From NCBI GenBank assembly GCA_035353175.1, contig DAOPZC010000082.1, positions 1-16,557 of the forward strand: 16,557 nucleotides of DNA, in the 5' to 3' direction. The position numbers were made by a program, and so were the translations under genes. Shown here piece by piece: positions 7,401-13,977 of the stretch (its first letter is position 1; every line of letters begins with the position of its first letter). This stretch comes from DAOPZC01 sp035353175 (lineage in GTDB: Bacteria; Verrucomicrobiota; Kiritimatiellia; RFP12; UBA1067). The notes beneath the pieces are model-generated. The model was not told the DNA's origin. It worked only from the letters and a program-made list of their open reading frames with translations, and ran no database searches.

Positions 7401-7602
7401 CGATATCCTTGATCGTTCCCGCCAAGAGGTGCCCGTAGTGCGGCAGGCCGGTCGCGAACGGAGGCCCGTCGTAAAACACGTAATCGCGTTTGTCCTTATT
7501 GCGCTCAACGCTTTTCTTGAACGTGCCGTGCGCCTCCCAGAACGCCAGGATCTCGCGCTCCATGTTGGGGAAATCGGACTTGTTGGATACGGGCTGAAAC
7601 AT
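4429..7602 (-). CDS. ileS: Isoleucyl-tRNA synthetase, eukaryote-like (IleS2) type
   Basis: This cytoplasmic enzyme charges tRNA-Ile with isoleucine and proofreads valine. It is 1057 aa. The class I site is seen as GLPHYGHLL (HYGH 55-58), WDCHGLPIE near 85-93 and KMSKRLKN (611-618). The CP1 editing domain is seen as WTTTPWTLPENLA (about 229-240) and HIAPAYGEDD (328-337), which carries the expected Asp. GLDQTRGWFYTL precedes KMSKR, and the anticodon-binding domain follows (DLTNWYIRRSRRRFW). KMSKR in place of KMSKS, the length, and the absence of a C-terminal zinc-finger Cys cluster place it with the IleS2/eukaryotic type, which is typically less sensitive to mupirocin. The start lies 4 bases after the upstream stop, with a purine-rich AGAGAGAG before it, suggesting translational coupling. 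A loop at about 543-562 holds an unusual heptamer-repeat insertion with rare codons. Confidence 0.97.
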   Translation of the reverse strand: MFQPVSNKSDFPNMEREILAFWEAHGTFKKSVERNKDKRDYVFYDGPPFATGLPHYGHLLAGTIKDIVPRYQTMRGYHVERRFGWDCHGLPIEALAQEALGVNGTHEIRQLGVDKFNEQCRAMVLKYVDEWRKTVTRMGRWVDFDNDYKTMDPAFMESIWWVFKQLWDQGRVYKSYRIMPYSWKLSTPLSNFEAGSNYKDVQDPAVTVRAKVLTGADPAWGETSLLIWTTTPWTLPENLAICAGPEIDYVAVRDVTDNVCFVMAEARVSAYYKKPEEYQVLARMKGADLKGWTYEPIFPYFAEYATAGAFRVLNDAFVSTGDGTGLVHIAPAYGEDDFRVCKEAGLNVIVDPLDASCNFTETLPEYKGRFCKDCDKDLIKRLKHEGKLVHQTTIVHSYPFCDRTDTPLVYRAIEAWYVRVEDLHDRLTRNNDSVHWMPDYVGDKRFGNWLKEARDWNISRNRFWGSCIPVWVNERDAEDTICVGSVAELEALSGVKVTDLHKHFVDKVVIHRDGKTYRRTPEVLDCWFESGAMPYAQQHYPFGEGNVRSEALGVGVDDVSRFFPADFIAEGLDQTRGWFYTLMVLGTCLFDKSPYKNVVVNGLVLAEDGKKMSKRLKNYPDPTHVLDAYGADALRLYMIYSPVVRAENLRFSENGVKQILRDLLIPWWNAYSFFVTYANVDGFHDAELVKPSSPNVLDRWIVSSLETLVHDVAEAMDVYDLQRSVRPFVNFVEDLTNWYIRRSRRRFWKSQNDDDKMQAYRTLRYVLVQLCKVAAPFTPFISEAIYRNLKGASMPESVHLCDFPEADAAARDEALERRMARVQTVVRLGRQLRTENDLKVRQPLSVIHVVSANPEVRAMLEGFEELVTDELNIKSVAYGADETALAEVSVKADFRKLGPKFGPRMKAVATAIAGLSSAQAAALAANREVTLEIAGETVALSAEDVVAQRTPKAGMVVASEGDVIVGLETALTPELVQEGLAREFVSRVQNLRKDADFEVTQRIAVTVDCDAEFRAAVEMFADYVKAETLCEHLTFGLVCDGLCVLNDHDVKIAVARV
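5941..5968. repeat. Degenerate 7-base tandem repeat inside ileS
   Basis: On the plus strand the units are AACGCCT, AACGCCT, CACTCCT and CACGTTT: two identical copies and two diverged ones. On the coding strand this reads as GGCGTTA/GGAGTGA-like heptamers. It lies in frame within ileS, encoding part of NVRSEALGVGVDDVSR. The codons AGG, AGT, TTA, TCA and AGA cluster here, unlike the GC-ending codons around. The 7-base unit shifts frame with each copy, which is not expected of a coding repeat. Confidence 0.55.
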
Positions 7603-7606
7603 GGTC

Positions 7607-9205
7607 TTACTCTCTCTTTCCTCCGGCCGTCTCGGCCGGCACAAAAACGTTCAAAAGCACGCCGGGGCGGATCCCGAAAAACGATGCGCGCTTGCCCAGG
7701 CCGAACCGCGCGTCCGCCGCGTCTCCCTGATCCGCCGCCGCCACCACGACTGCCGGGCGGACTGACGCGGGGATGTCTTCGACGCGCGTCCAATACCCGA
7801 CCCGCCGGTATTTGCGCAGGTACCACGGCAGCGGCCACGTGTCAGGGGTGGGGACCGCGATGGCGATCATTGTATCAAATCCCTCTTCCTTTTGAGCGGC
7901 CTTCTCGATTTCGCCCACCAGATTCATCGCGTCAGTCCCCGTATGCGCATAGACGTAAGGGTTGCGAGGGTCGGCCGGCAGCCGGAAGCAGGCCCGCACC
8001 GCCCGTGACTGCTGGTGGAGCAGCACGGCGAGCAACAACGCGTAAAGGGCAATCCGACCGGCGGCGCCGCCCCACGCGGGCCGGGCGGCAAAACGGTGGA
8101 AAGCCTCGCCGAAGCCAAGGCCGGCCAGCAGCAGGAAGCCGTGGAGGAAACTCAATGCGCACCACGGCGTCTTGTAAGGAATGGCGCTGTAAAGGGCGGT
8201 CAGCGCCAACGTGTAGACCGCGACAAACCGCGTCCAACGCGTCTGCGTCGGCGGCGCGTCGCGGCGCGGCCAGAACGAGACGGCCACGGCGACGGCCGCG
8301 GGCAGAAGCAACGCCGCCTCGCTCCAGACCGGGCCTTTACCGTACTTGAACCAGAAAAGGATCTTGAGATAGAAGTTCCACGGGTGCTGATGTTCCGGCA
8401 CGGCTGTCGCCCGCGCAAAATAGGCGGAAACCGTTGAAAAGAGCGCGTCGTAGACGCCCTTGGGGTAGGTGAAAAACGAGGAGTAAAAGAGGACGGCCAC
8501 GACCGCCGCCGCGCCTGCGGCGATGAGGGCGTCGCGCGTGCGCCACGCGTTCCACAGCCGCCGGAATCCGCAGGCGGCCACGGCCGCCACCGCCGCCGCC
8601 GCGAAAGAGAGCACGAACGTCTCCTTCGTCGCCACGGCCAACCCCGCGAAAACACCGAACCCGGCGGCCCACCCTGCCGCCGTGCGCGGCAGATCCGCCC
8701 CCGAACGCGCGTTCACATACCGGACCGCGCACACCAGCATGCCGGTCAAGAAAGTGACAAACATCGACTCCTGGATAAAGAAACGGCTGTAGTACACCAT
8801 CGGAGGGGAGAGCGCGGTCAGCAGCGCGGCGGCCAGCAGGCCAGTCCGTTCCCGGAAAAGGCCGCCCTCGCCCTTCGTCCCGAGGCACAACATCAAGAGC
8901 AACGTGAGGACGCTGAAGGTGACCGGCACCAGGCGGAAATTCCATTCCGTCGTGTCCGCGAACGACGTGGCCGTGGCGCGGCAGAAAGGCATCGCCGCGA
9001 AATAGAGGACGGGGCCGTGGTGATCGGACGGGTCGTAGTGATAGGTGCCGGTTTCCAGCAGAACTCCGGCACGCACCGCCTGATTGGCCTCATCCCCGTG
9101 CATCGGGCGCTGGTCAAGACGCGGCAGACGCAACGCCAAAGCCACAAACGCGACCCCCAGTGCGGACACCCACCAGCTCATGCGTGACGGACACGGGGAA
9201 TTCAT
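7607..9205 (-). CDS. Multi-span membrane protein, TIGR03663/Agl23-like (PMT-type glycosyltransferase superfamily)
   Basis: This is a 532-aa inner-membrane protein with roughly ten or more hydrophobic segments, e.g. WWVSALGVAFVALAL (11-25) and LVPVTFSVLTLLLMLCLG. After the first helix comes MHGDEANQAVRAG, with the acidic HGDEA (36-40) typical of GT-C enzymes that use lipid-linked sugars. DPSDHHGPVLYF follows. This layout matches the TIGR03663 family, annotated as flippase activity-associated protein Agl23, in archaea and some bacteria; its biochemistry is not settled. A soluble C-terminal part of about 100 residues follows the last helices. ATG 9205 is chosen because it is 2 bases after the upstream stop and begins just before the first helix; in-frame starts further upstream would lie inside the GT117 gene. 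Middle gene of a three-gene operon. A role in glycan transfer to envelope proteins or lipids is inference. Confidence 0.82.
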   Translation of the reverse strand: MNSPCPSRMSWWVSALGVAFVALALRLPRLDQRPMHGDEANQAVRAGVLLETGTYHYDPSDHHGPVLYFAAMPFCRATATSFADTTEWNFRLVPVTFSVLTLLLMLCLGTKGEGGLFRERTGLLAAALLTALSPPMVYYSRFFIQESMFVTFLTGMLVCAVRYVNARSGADLPRTAAGWAAGFGVFAGLAVATKETFVLSFAAAAVAAVAACGFRRLWNAWRTRDALIAAGAAAVVAVLFYSSFFTYPKGVYDALFSTVSAYFARATAVPEHQHPWNFYLKILFWFKYGKGPVWSEAALLLPAAVAVAVSFWPRRDAPPTQTRWTRFVAVYTLALTALYSAIPYKTPWCALSFLHGFLLLAGLGFGEAFHRFAARPAWGGAAGRIALYALLLAVLLHQQSRAVRACFRLPADPRNPYVYAHTGTDAMNLVGEIEKAAQKEEGFDTMIAIAVPTPDTWPLPWYLRKYRRVGYWTRVEDIPASVRPAVVVAAADQGDAADARFGLGKRASFFGIRPGVLLNVFVPAETAGGKRE

Positions 9206-9207
9206 TT

Positions 9208-12200
9208 TCAGCGTCCCCGCGTCCCGAGGGGAGACAACCCGACCGGGCCCTGTTGCATCATTTGCTGCAGCATCGGCGCGGCGGCCTGCCGCAGGATGGC
9301 GTTCTCCTGAATGCGCTGCAGCGCCTGCATCTTGCCCAAATCGAGCGCCTTCCGGATGGCATACTGCATCTGCTGTTGCTGCTGCTTCATTGCGCTCAGC
9401 GTCGCCATGTCCAGCCACGCCTGCCAATCGTTCGGCCGCTGCTGCAAGTATTGGGACAGCGGGATGGCCATCTTGTCGGGCTGCCCGGCCTCACCGAAGA
9501 CACGCACGATCTCGAGGAGCTTCTCCGGCGGCATATTCGCAGGCAGCCGAGCCATTACGCCGTCCATTGCCTTGGCCGCTTCGGCGGTCTTTTTGATGCT
9601 GCCCAGCAGCGATCCGATCTCGAAGAGCTTCTCGACGGGAAGGTTGGGCAGGCCCGCCAGCTGGTTGAGATAGATGGCGGCCGATTCGTTCTGGCCGAGT
9701 TCGCGATAGGCGAGCGCCAGCTCAAACGCATCCTCGGGCGCGAGCGTCTTGCTGGCCTGCGCCTTGGCGGTCAGCTCGCGAACTTTCGTTTCGGTGTCGC
9801 GCACCCGCCGGATGAACTTGACGAACTCAAAACCGCGCCCGTTGTTCGGATCGCGCCGGTTGTATTCGTCCAAGATATCGATCGCCTCGGCGTAGCGTGC
9901 CTGGCGCAGCAGCACCTCCTGGATGAGGCGGAAATTCGCTTCCGGGCTCACGGGATAGAGCGTGCGCGCCTCTTGGAACGCGCGTTCGCTCTCCGTCATC
10001 ATGCCGCGCGCCGCATAAAGGCCGGCAATGGCGCTGCGCAGTTTGGAAAAAGATTTTTGGGCCGGCAGGTCGCGGCGGAACATGGCCGAGCGCAACAGGC
10101 GGCGCGTATACCAGTCCCAGAACGACATGTCGTTCTGGACCGTTGTCCGGTCGATCGCCGTCTGCTCGGAATTGATCTTCATGATCAATCCGTGCGGCGT
10201 CAGGTACGGGAACATCCAGTTGATGACATAGCTTTCTTCGATATAAAAGGCATGGCGCGCCTTGTTTTTCTGAAAGATCATGTCGCACAGAATACCGTTG
10301 ATTTCCATCACGCCCAGCGCGCCGCTCACCTGCACGCGCCCGTTCTCAATCGTCAAATCGGCGTTCTTAGGACGCTTGCCCGCCTGCACCTCATCGACAT
10401 AAATCTGGAACGCGCGCGCGCTGTCGTCCGGCGTCGGGATCCAAATCGGGTTCCCGTAGAGGTCCCGCATGGTGTTCATGTAGGTGTTGTCGGCGAGCGC
10501 GTTCTGCGTGATGAGGAAGACGTCCGGACGCACTCGCGCCGAGTAGATCATATAGGTCGGGACGAACCGCCCGGGGTCCGTGCCGCCGAAAAAGATCGCG
10601 TTCGGCTCCATCTCGGCAGGGAAGATCGGATTGGGCAGAGGTTCTTCGTCGGCCTCCAGCTCTTCCGTGATGGCGTCGGCGCCGCGCAGCTGGTAGTTGC
10701 CGAATTGCCAGCCGTAGTCGTGATCGTTCTGCTCCGCGCCGCTCATCGAGAAAACGAGATAGTCGTTGGTGTAGTTCTCATACACCGGGATCGCCGCGAT
10801 CAGCAGCGCCGCACACACCATGCACAAGCGCAAAGAAGGCAACAGCGCATCAGACAGCCATCCCCGCTTGGCCAAGGCTTTCAACAGCCGATTGCCGACC
10901 GACAGGCCGAAGGCCAACCCGTAGCCGATCCAGATGGCAAAAAGGCCGTGCGAGCTGACGAACTTCACTTTCTGGATAAACGCGTCCTGCAGGTCGCCTT
11001 TGATGTTGGCCAGCACCACCAGCAGCACGCTCATCACCAGAAACCCCGCGGCGGTCGAAATGATCCACTGCTGCGTCACCATGTCCATGTCGGACCGGAA
11101 CTCGGCCCGCTCTTCGGCGAACGTGCGAAAGAAGTACCACCCGGCGCCGACCGCCACCATGATCACCAACGCCAGCGCCATCGCGCCCAGCTTCACGCCC
11201 ATTCCCGGATCGGAAGGGGCCGCCCCCGGCACCGGCGCGACCGACATCATATGGATGAGGCCCTTGGCCAGAAACAGGCCGACGACCGCAGCGACACCCG
11301 CCAGCGAAATGCCCGCGGTCAACCGCTCGGAGAGGTTGTTCGATTTCCACGTGCGAAGCGCGAATTCCTCGATCTGACGGAACACGATCGTCACCACGCC
11401 CACCAGCAGCAACAGAAAGATCAGACCGATGAAAAGCTTGTCCAGCCGCAACAAGGGTTCACCGCCCATGAACTCGGAAAGAACCACGACCACGCAGGTC
11501 AACAGGTAGAGCGCGCTCGCGACGTACACCGCGCGGAAGCGGTGCGGAGCTTTTTTCGGGGACGGCTCATCCGCCCCGCGGCGTTTCGGGAGCCGGAAAC
11601 TCCACAGGGTAAACGGAATGAAGCCGAGCGTGGCGGCGATCAAGGTGAACTGCACGCGCATGTCGGTGAAGTAGGTGCCGAGCTGAAACAGAAACTTCGA
11701 GGTGAACACGTCGGACGGCGCGAGTTTCTCATATTGGCCGCGCGTGATGGCGTGTTTGAAGCCCTCCCACGTGCGCGGATAGCCCCAATTCATCGGCGGG
11801 TTGCGCAGGTCGGAAACGATCGGCATGTAGATGTAGAACGATACGCCCAACTCCGCGAAGAGCGTCGTCAGCGCCACCGTGCGCCCATTCGGCAACGCCA
11901 GCCAGGCCAGGCCGATGACCACAAAGTTCCAGAGCACAGGCCACCAGAACCACCAAGAGGTCGGATGCGTCAGGCCGTTCATGCCGCCCTTACGCAACAG
12001 GACAAAGACGGCCAGCTGCACCGCCGCCACCGGCAGCGCGAAAAAGATACCGCGGGGGATGGTTGCACCGAGCAGAAAAAGCACCGCCAGAGCCCCCACC
12101 AGCGCCACCGAAGGCAGCGACCAGTCGAACGGCGTTCCCATGTATCCCGGAGCGGTTGCACCCTTGATGGCCGAGAGACGGAAAAAAAGGATCAGCAACA

Positions 12201-13401
12201 TCGCGCAGGCCGGAATCAACCACGTGAGCGCCGCCTTGTCATTCAACTTGTCTTTGTAGGCATAGGCGCCGCCGATGCACAGGGCCAGGATCAACACGAT
12301 CAGCCCGGCCACGCTGGTATACACCGAGGGCGGCAGAAGCGGGGCGTCCGTCGCCGCGACCGCGACTTGCGCCGCCGCACCCATGGAAAAGAAGATCAGC
12401 AATGCGCCGAAGGACGCGAGGCCGGCCGCGATCAGCGCGCCCTGATCGCTGAATTTCGACAAGCCGGCGAAACGTGCCGGACGGCCCTTCCCGTTGCGGC
12501 TGGCGTTCAGAATCAAAGCCGCGATGATCGCGAGAAAGACGAAGACCGCGCCGGCCACCAGGAAGGTCATCGAAGGCACCGCGACGGTGGAGATCGGATC
12601 GAACTTCGGATAGGCCGGCCCCCCCATCCCCGGTTTGGCCGGCATCAGGGAGCCGATCTGCAAGACGTGCGCGGTCAGCAGCACCGGAATACCGACCAAA
12701 ATGAAATCGCGGAACAGCGCGATGTCGCGCAGAAAAATCATCACCACCAGCGGCAGGGCCGCCAGCAGCAGCACCTGATAGTTCGTCAAGCCGAGGCCGA
12801 ATACAAACGCCGTCAGCCACAGGATCTTATCGGAGGGACGCCGCATCCAGCGGTAGGTCAGCAGAAAAATCCACATCAGGAAAAAGGCGTTGAGCGTGTA
12901 CACCTCGACGATGGTGGCCTGCGACCACATCACCGGGCTGAAGGCGAACACGAGACTGCCGCCCACGCCGCCGGCCCAGCACAAAACATTGCTCTGGCCT
13001 TCGTCGAAGTTCTCCTCGCCCTCATGCGCATCGCGCATCATGTCCGATGCCGAACGCGTGATCAGCATTGCGGTGAAACCGGCCGCCAGCGCTGCGAAAA
13101 AGCCCGACATCAGCGAAATGCTCCACGCCGGCGTGGGCTGCCCCTGATAGGTGACCCAGCTGAACAGGCGCGCGAACACGTAGGCGCACATGGTCCAAAT
13201 CGGATATCCGGGCGGATGCGGCACCCCCAGATGGTCGCCGGCTACGGCCAGCTCACCGGAATCTTCCAGCGTCACCGACGGGCCCAACGTAAAGAAATAG
13301 ACCAGAAAGGAAATGATCGTCGCGGTCCAGAACGCGGACCAGTCGATACGACGGAAGAAGGCACCCTGGCGGGAGTCGCCCGAAAACAGCTTATTCATCA
13401 T
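9208..13401 (-). CDS. DUF2723 / GT117-family membrane glycosyltransferase with C-terminal TPR-like tail
   Basis: A 1397-aa membrane protein of the DUF2723 (protein O-mannosyltransferase-like, GT117/TMEM260) family. The first periplasmic loop has DSGELAVAGDHLGVPHPPGY, whose DSGE (47-50) holds the expected catalytic acid. FAFSPVMWSQATIVEVYTL (about 152-170) and NPPMNWGYPRTWEGF with ITRGQY (about 534-556) are family hallmarks. TNYQ at 206-209 stands where I recall TNHQ in relatives. About fifteen or more helices run to residue 870. A soluble region (870-1090) and a helical, TPR-like tail (about 1090-1397, with a Q-rich run QQQQQMQ) follow. Relatives move a sugar, probably from a dolichol- or polyprenyl-linked donor, onto exported proteins; donor and acceptor here are unknown. 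Two adjacent ATGs (13401, 13398) follow GGA at 7 bases. It is first in the operon, with a promoter just upstream. Confidence 0.9.
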   Translation of the reverse strand: MMNKLFSGDSRQGAFFRRIDWSAFWTATIISFLVYFFTLGPSVTLEDSGELAVAGDHLGVPHPPGYPIWTMCAYVFARLFSWVTYQGQPTPAWSISLMSGFFAALAAGFTAMLITRSASDMMRDAHEGEENFDEGQSNVLCWAGGVGGSLVFAFSPVMWSQATIVEVYTLNAFFLMWIFLLTYRWMRRPSDKILWLTAFVFGLGLTNYQVLLLAALPLVVMIFLRDIALFRDFILVGIPVLLTAHVLQIGSLMPAKPGMGGPAYPKFDPISTVAVPSMTFLVAGAVFVFLAIIAALILNASRNGKGRPARFAGLSKFSDQGALIAAGLASFGALLIFFSMGAAAQVAVAATDAPLLPPSVYTSVAGLIVLILALCIGGAYAYKDKLNDKAALTWLIPACAMLLILFFRLSAIKGATAPGYMGTPFDWSLPSVALVGALAVLFLLGATIPRGIFFALPVAAVQLAVFVLLRKGGMNGLTHPTSWWFWWPVLWNFVVIGLAWLALPNGRTVALTTLFAELGVSFYIYMPIVSDLRNPPMNWGYPRTWEGFKHAITRGQYEKLAPSDVFTSKFLFQLGTYFTDMRVQFTLIAATLGFIPFTLWSFRLPKRRGADEPSPKKAPHRFRAVYVASALYLLTCVVVVLSEFMGGEPLLRLDKLFIGLIFLLLLVGVVTIVFRQIEEFALRTWKSNNLSERLTAGISLAGVAAVVGLFLAKGLIHMMSVAPVPGAAPSDPGMGVKLGAMALALVIMVAVGAGWYFFRTFAEERAEFRSDMDMVTQQWIISTAAGFLVMSVLLVVLANIKGDLQDAFIQKVKFVSSHGLFAIWIGYGLAFGLSVGNRLLKALAKRGWLSDALLPSLRLCMVCAALLIAAIPVYENYTNDYLVFSMSGAEQNDHDYGWQFGNYQLRGADAITEELEADEEPLPNPIFPAEMEPNAIFFGGTDPGRFVPTYMIYSARVRPDVFLITQNALADNTYMNTMRDLYGNPIWIPTPDDSARAFQIYVDEVQAGKRPKNADLTIENGRVQVSGALGVMEINGILCDMIFQKNKARHAFYIEESYVINWMFPYLTPHGLIMKINSEQTAIDRTTVQNDMSFWDWYTRRLLRSAMFRRDLPAQKSFSKLRSAIAGLYAARGMMTESERAFQEARTLYPVSPEANFRLIQEVLLRQARYAEAIDILDEYNRRDPNNGRGFEFVKFIRRVRDTETKVRELTAKAQASKTLAPEDAFELALAYRELGQNESAAIYLNQLAGLPNLPVEKLFEIGSLLGSIKKTAEAAKAMDGVMARLPANMPPEKLLEIVRVFGEAGQPDKMAIPLSQYLQQRPNDWQAWLDMATLSAMKQQQQQMQYAIRKALDLGKMQALQRIQENAILRQAAAPMLQQMMQQGPVGLSPLGTRGR

Positions 13402-13436
13402 ACTTTTTTCCAAAAACAAACAATGACAGGGTTACT

Positions 13437-13465
13437 AATTTAACCTTGAATCGCTCCTCTCGCAA
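13437..13465 (-). promoter_or_regulatory. Predicted sigma-70-type promoter of the GT117-Agl23-ileS operon
   Basis: On the minus strand TTGCGA (13465-13460) and TAAATT (13442-13437) are separated by 17 bases. The start point would fall near 13430, leaving a leader of about 30 bases before ATG 13401. Each box matches consensus at about four of six positions. It is the best pair I found in this 136-base divergent gap. Confidence 0.45.
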
Positions 13466-13502
13466 GGACAACTTTTCTAAACCGCGAAGCGCAAAATGGC
13501 AT

Positions 13503-13531
13503 TTCTTCCGGCATGCCCTGTGTGCTACATT
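13503..13531 (+). promoter_or_regulatory. Extended -10 promoter of the small conserved protein, probably leaderless
   Basis: TTCTTC (13503-13508) lies 17 bases before TACATT (13526-13531). TGC precedes the latter and makes the extended form TGCTACATT. The element ends 6 bases before ATG 13538, so transcription should start at or beside the start codon. It mirrors the ABC ATPase promoter at 611-619. Confidence 0.5.
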
Positions 13532-13537
13532 GTTTTC

Positions 13538-13942
13538 ATGTTGAATCAGCGTGTTGAAGAGTGGGAGATGAAACTCGACGTTTTGCTTAAGCGGGTCGAC
13601 CAGAGGTTGGAGGAATTGTATGGGGCACAGCTCGCCCGACACCCCGCCAGGCCTTCCCATGGGAGCACCTCGAACCCCCAGCACGATGGGCTGTTCCGCG
13701 TGACGGCGCGTTTCACGCCCGGGTTCGGATCAGAACTCGGCAAGGGTTACGAGCTGAGGTTCGACATGGTCACGCTGGAGACGCTTCCCGAAAAACAGGC
13801 CGGACTCATCCAAAAGAAAGCCGTCCAGCTCATCCAAGACGGGCTCGAAGAGGTCCTCCCCGGCAGGGGGCTCCGGGTGAAACGCGACGGGAACATCTGG
13901 AAGATCGTTGGCGACCTCTCCCTGTCGGTTAAGCGGAACTGA
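13538..13942 (+). CDS. Small conserved cytoplasmic protein of unknown function
   Basis: A 134-aa soluble protein without signal peptide, membrane segment or Cys cluster. The N terminus is helical (NQRVEEWEMKLDVLLKRVDQ RLEELYG, written in two parts). A conserved-looking block follows, with RHPARPSHGSTSNPQHDGLF, FTPGFGSELGKGYELR and VTLETLP. It ends in a helix (about residues 88-104) and PGRGLRVKRDGNIWKIVGDL. I recall similar proteins in PVC-group genomes but know no named function. ATG 13538 is favoured by the extended -10 six bases upstream; ATG 13568 begins MKLDVLLKRV but its GGGAG directly abuts the codon, too close to serve. The cardiolipin synthase starts 35 bases downstream on the same strand, so the two are probably co-transcribed. 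A membrane-lipid link is only suggested by that position. Confidence 0.78.
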   Translation: MLNQRVEEWEMKLDVLLKRVDQRLEELYGAQLARHPARPSHGSTSNPQHDGLFRVTARFTPGFGSELGKGYELRFDMVTLETLPEKQAGLIQKKAVQLIQDGLEEVLPGRGLRVKRDGNIWKIVGDLSLSVKRN

Positions 13943-13977
13943 ATTCGACGCGTTTCCCCTTTAACAACGGAGCACAC

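Noticed and set aside
7603..7644. A longer ileS start adding MCRPRRPEERESKT
   Set aside because: It would use a TTG codon overlapping the upstream gene and adds Arg-rich residues absent from the family; ATG 7602 lies 4 bases after the upstream stop and begins in family-typical fashion.
9365..9400. CTG/TTG-rich stretch that looks like a short microsatellite
   Set aside because: It is simply the codons for the Gln-rich run near the C terminus of the GT117 protein, read on the opposite strand.
9160..13443. A 1427-codon open frame on the plus strand, fully antisense to the GT117 gene
   Set aside because: It is rich in Arg, His, Gln and Asp in no domain-like order, shows no membrane or catalytic motif, and lacks a start site. 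It is the mirror frame produced by strong GC bias at third codon positions of the real minus-strand gene.
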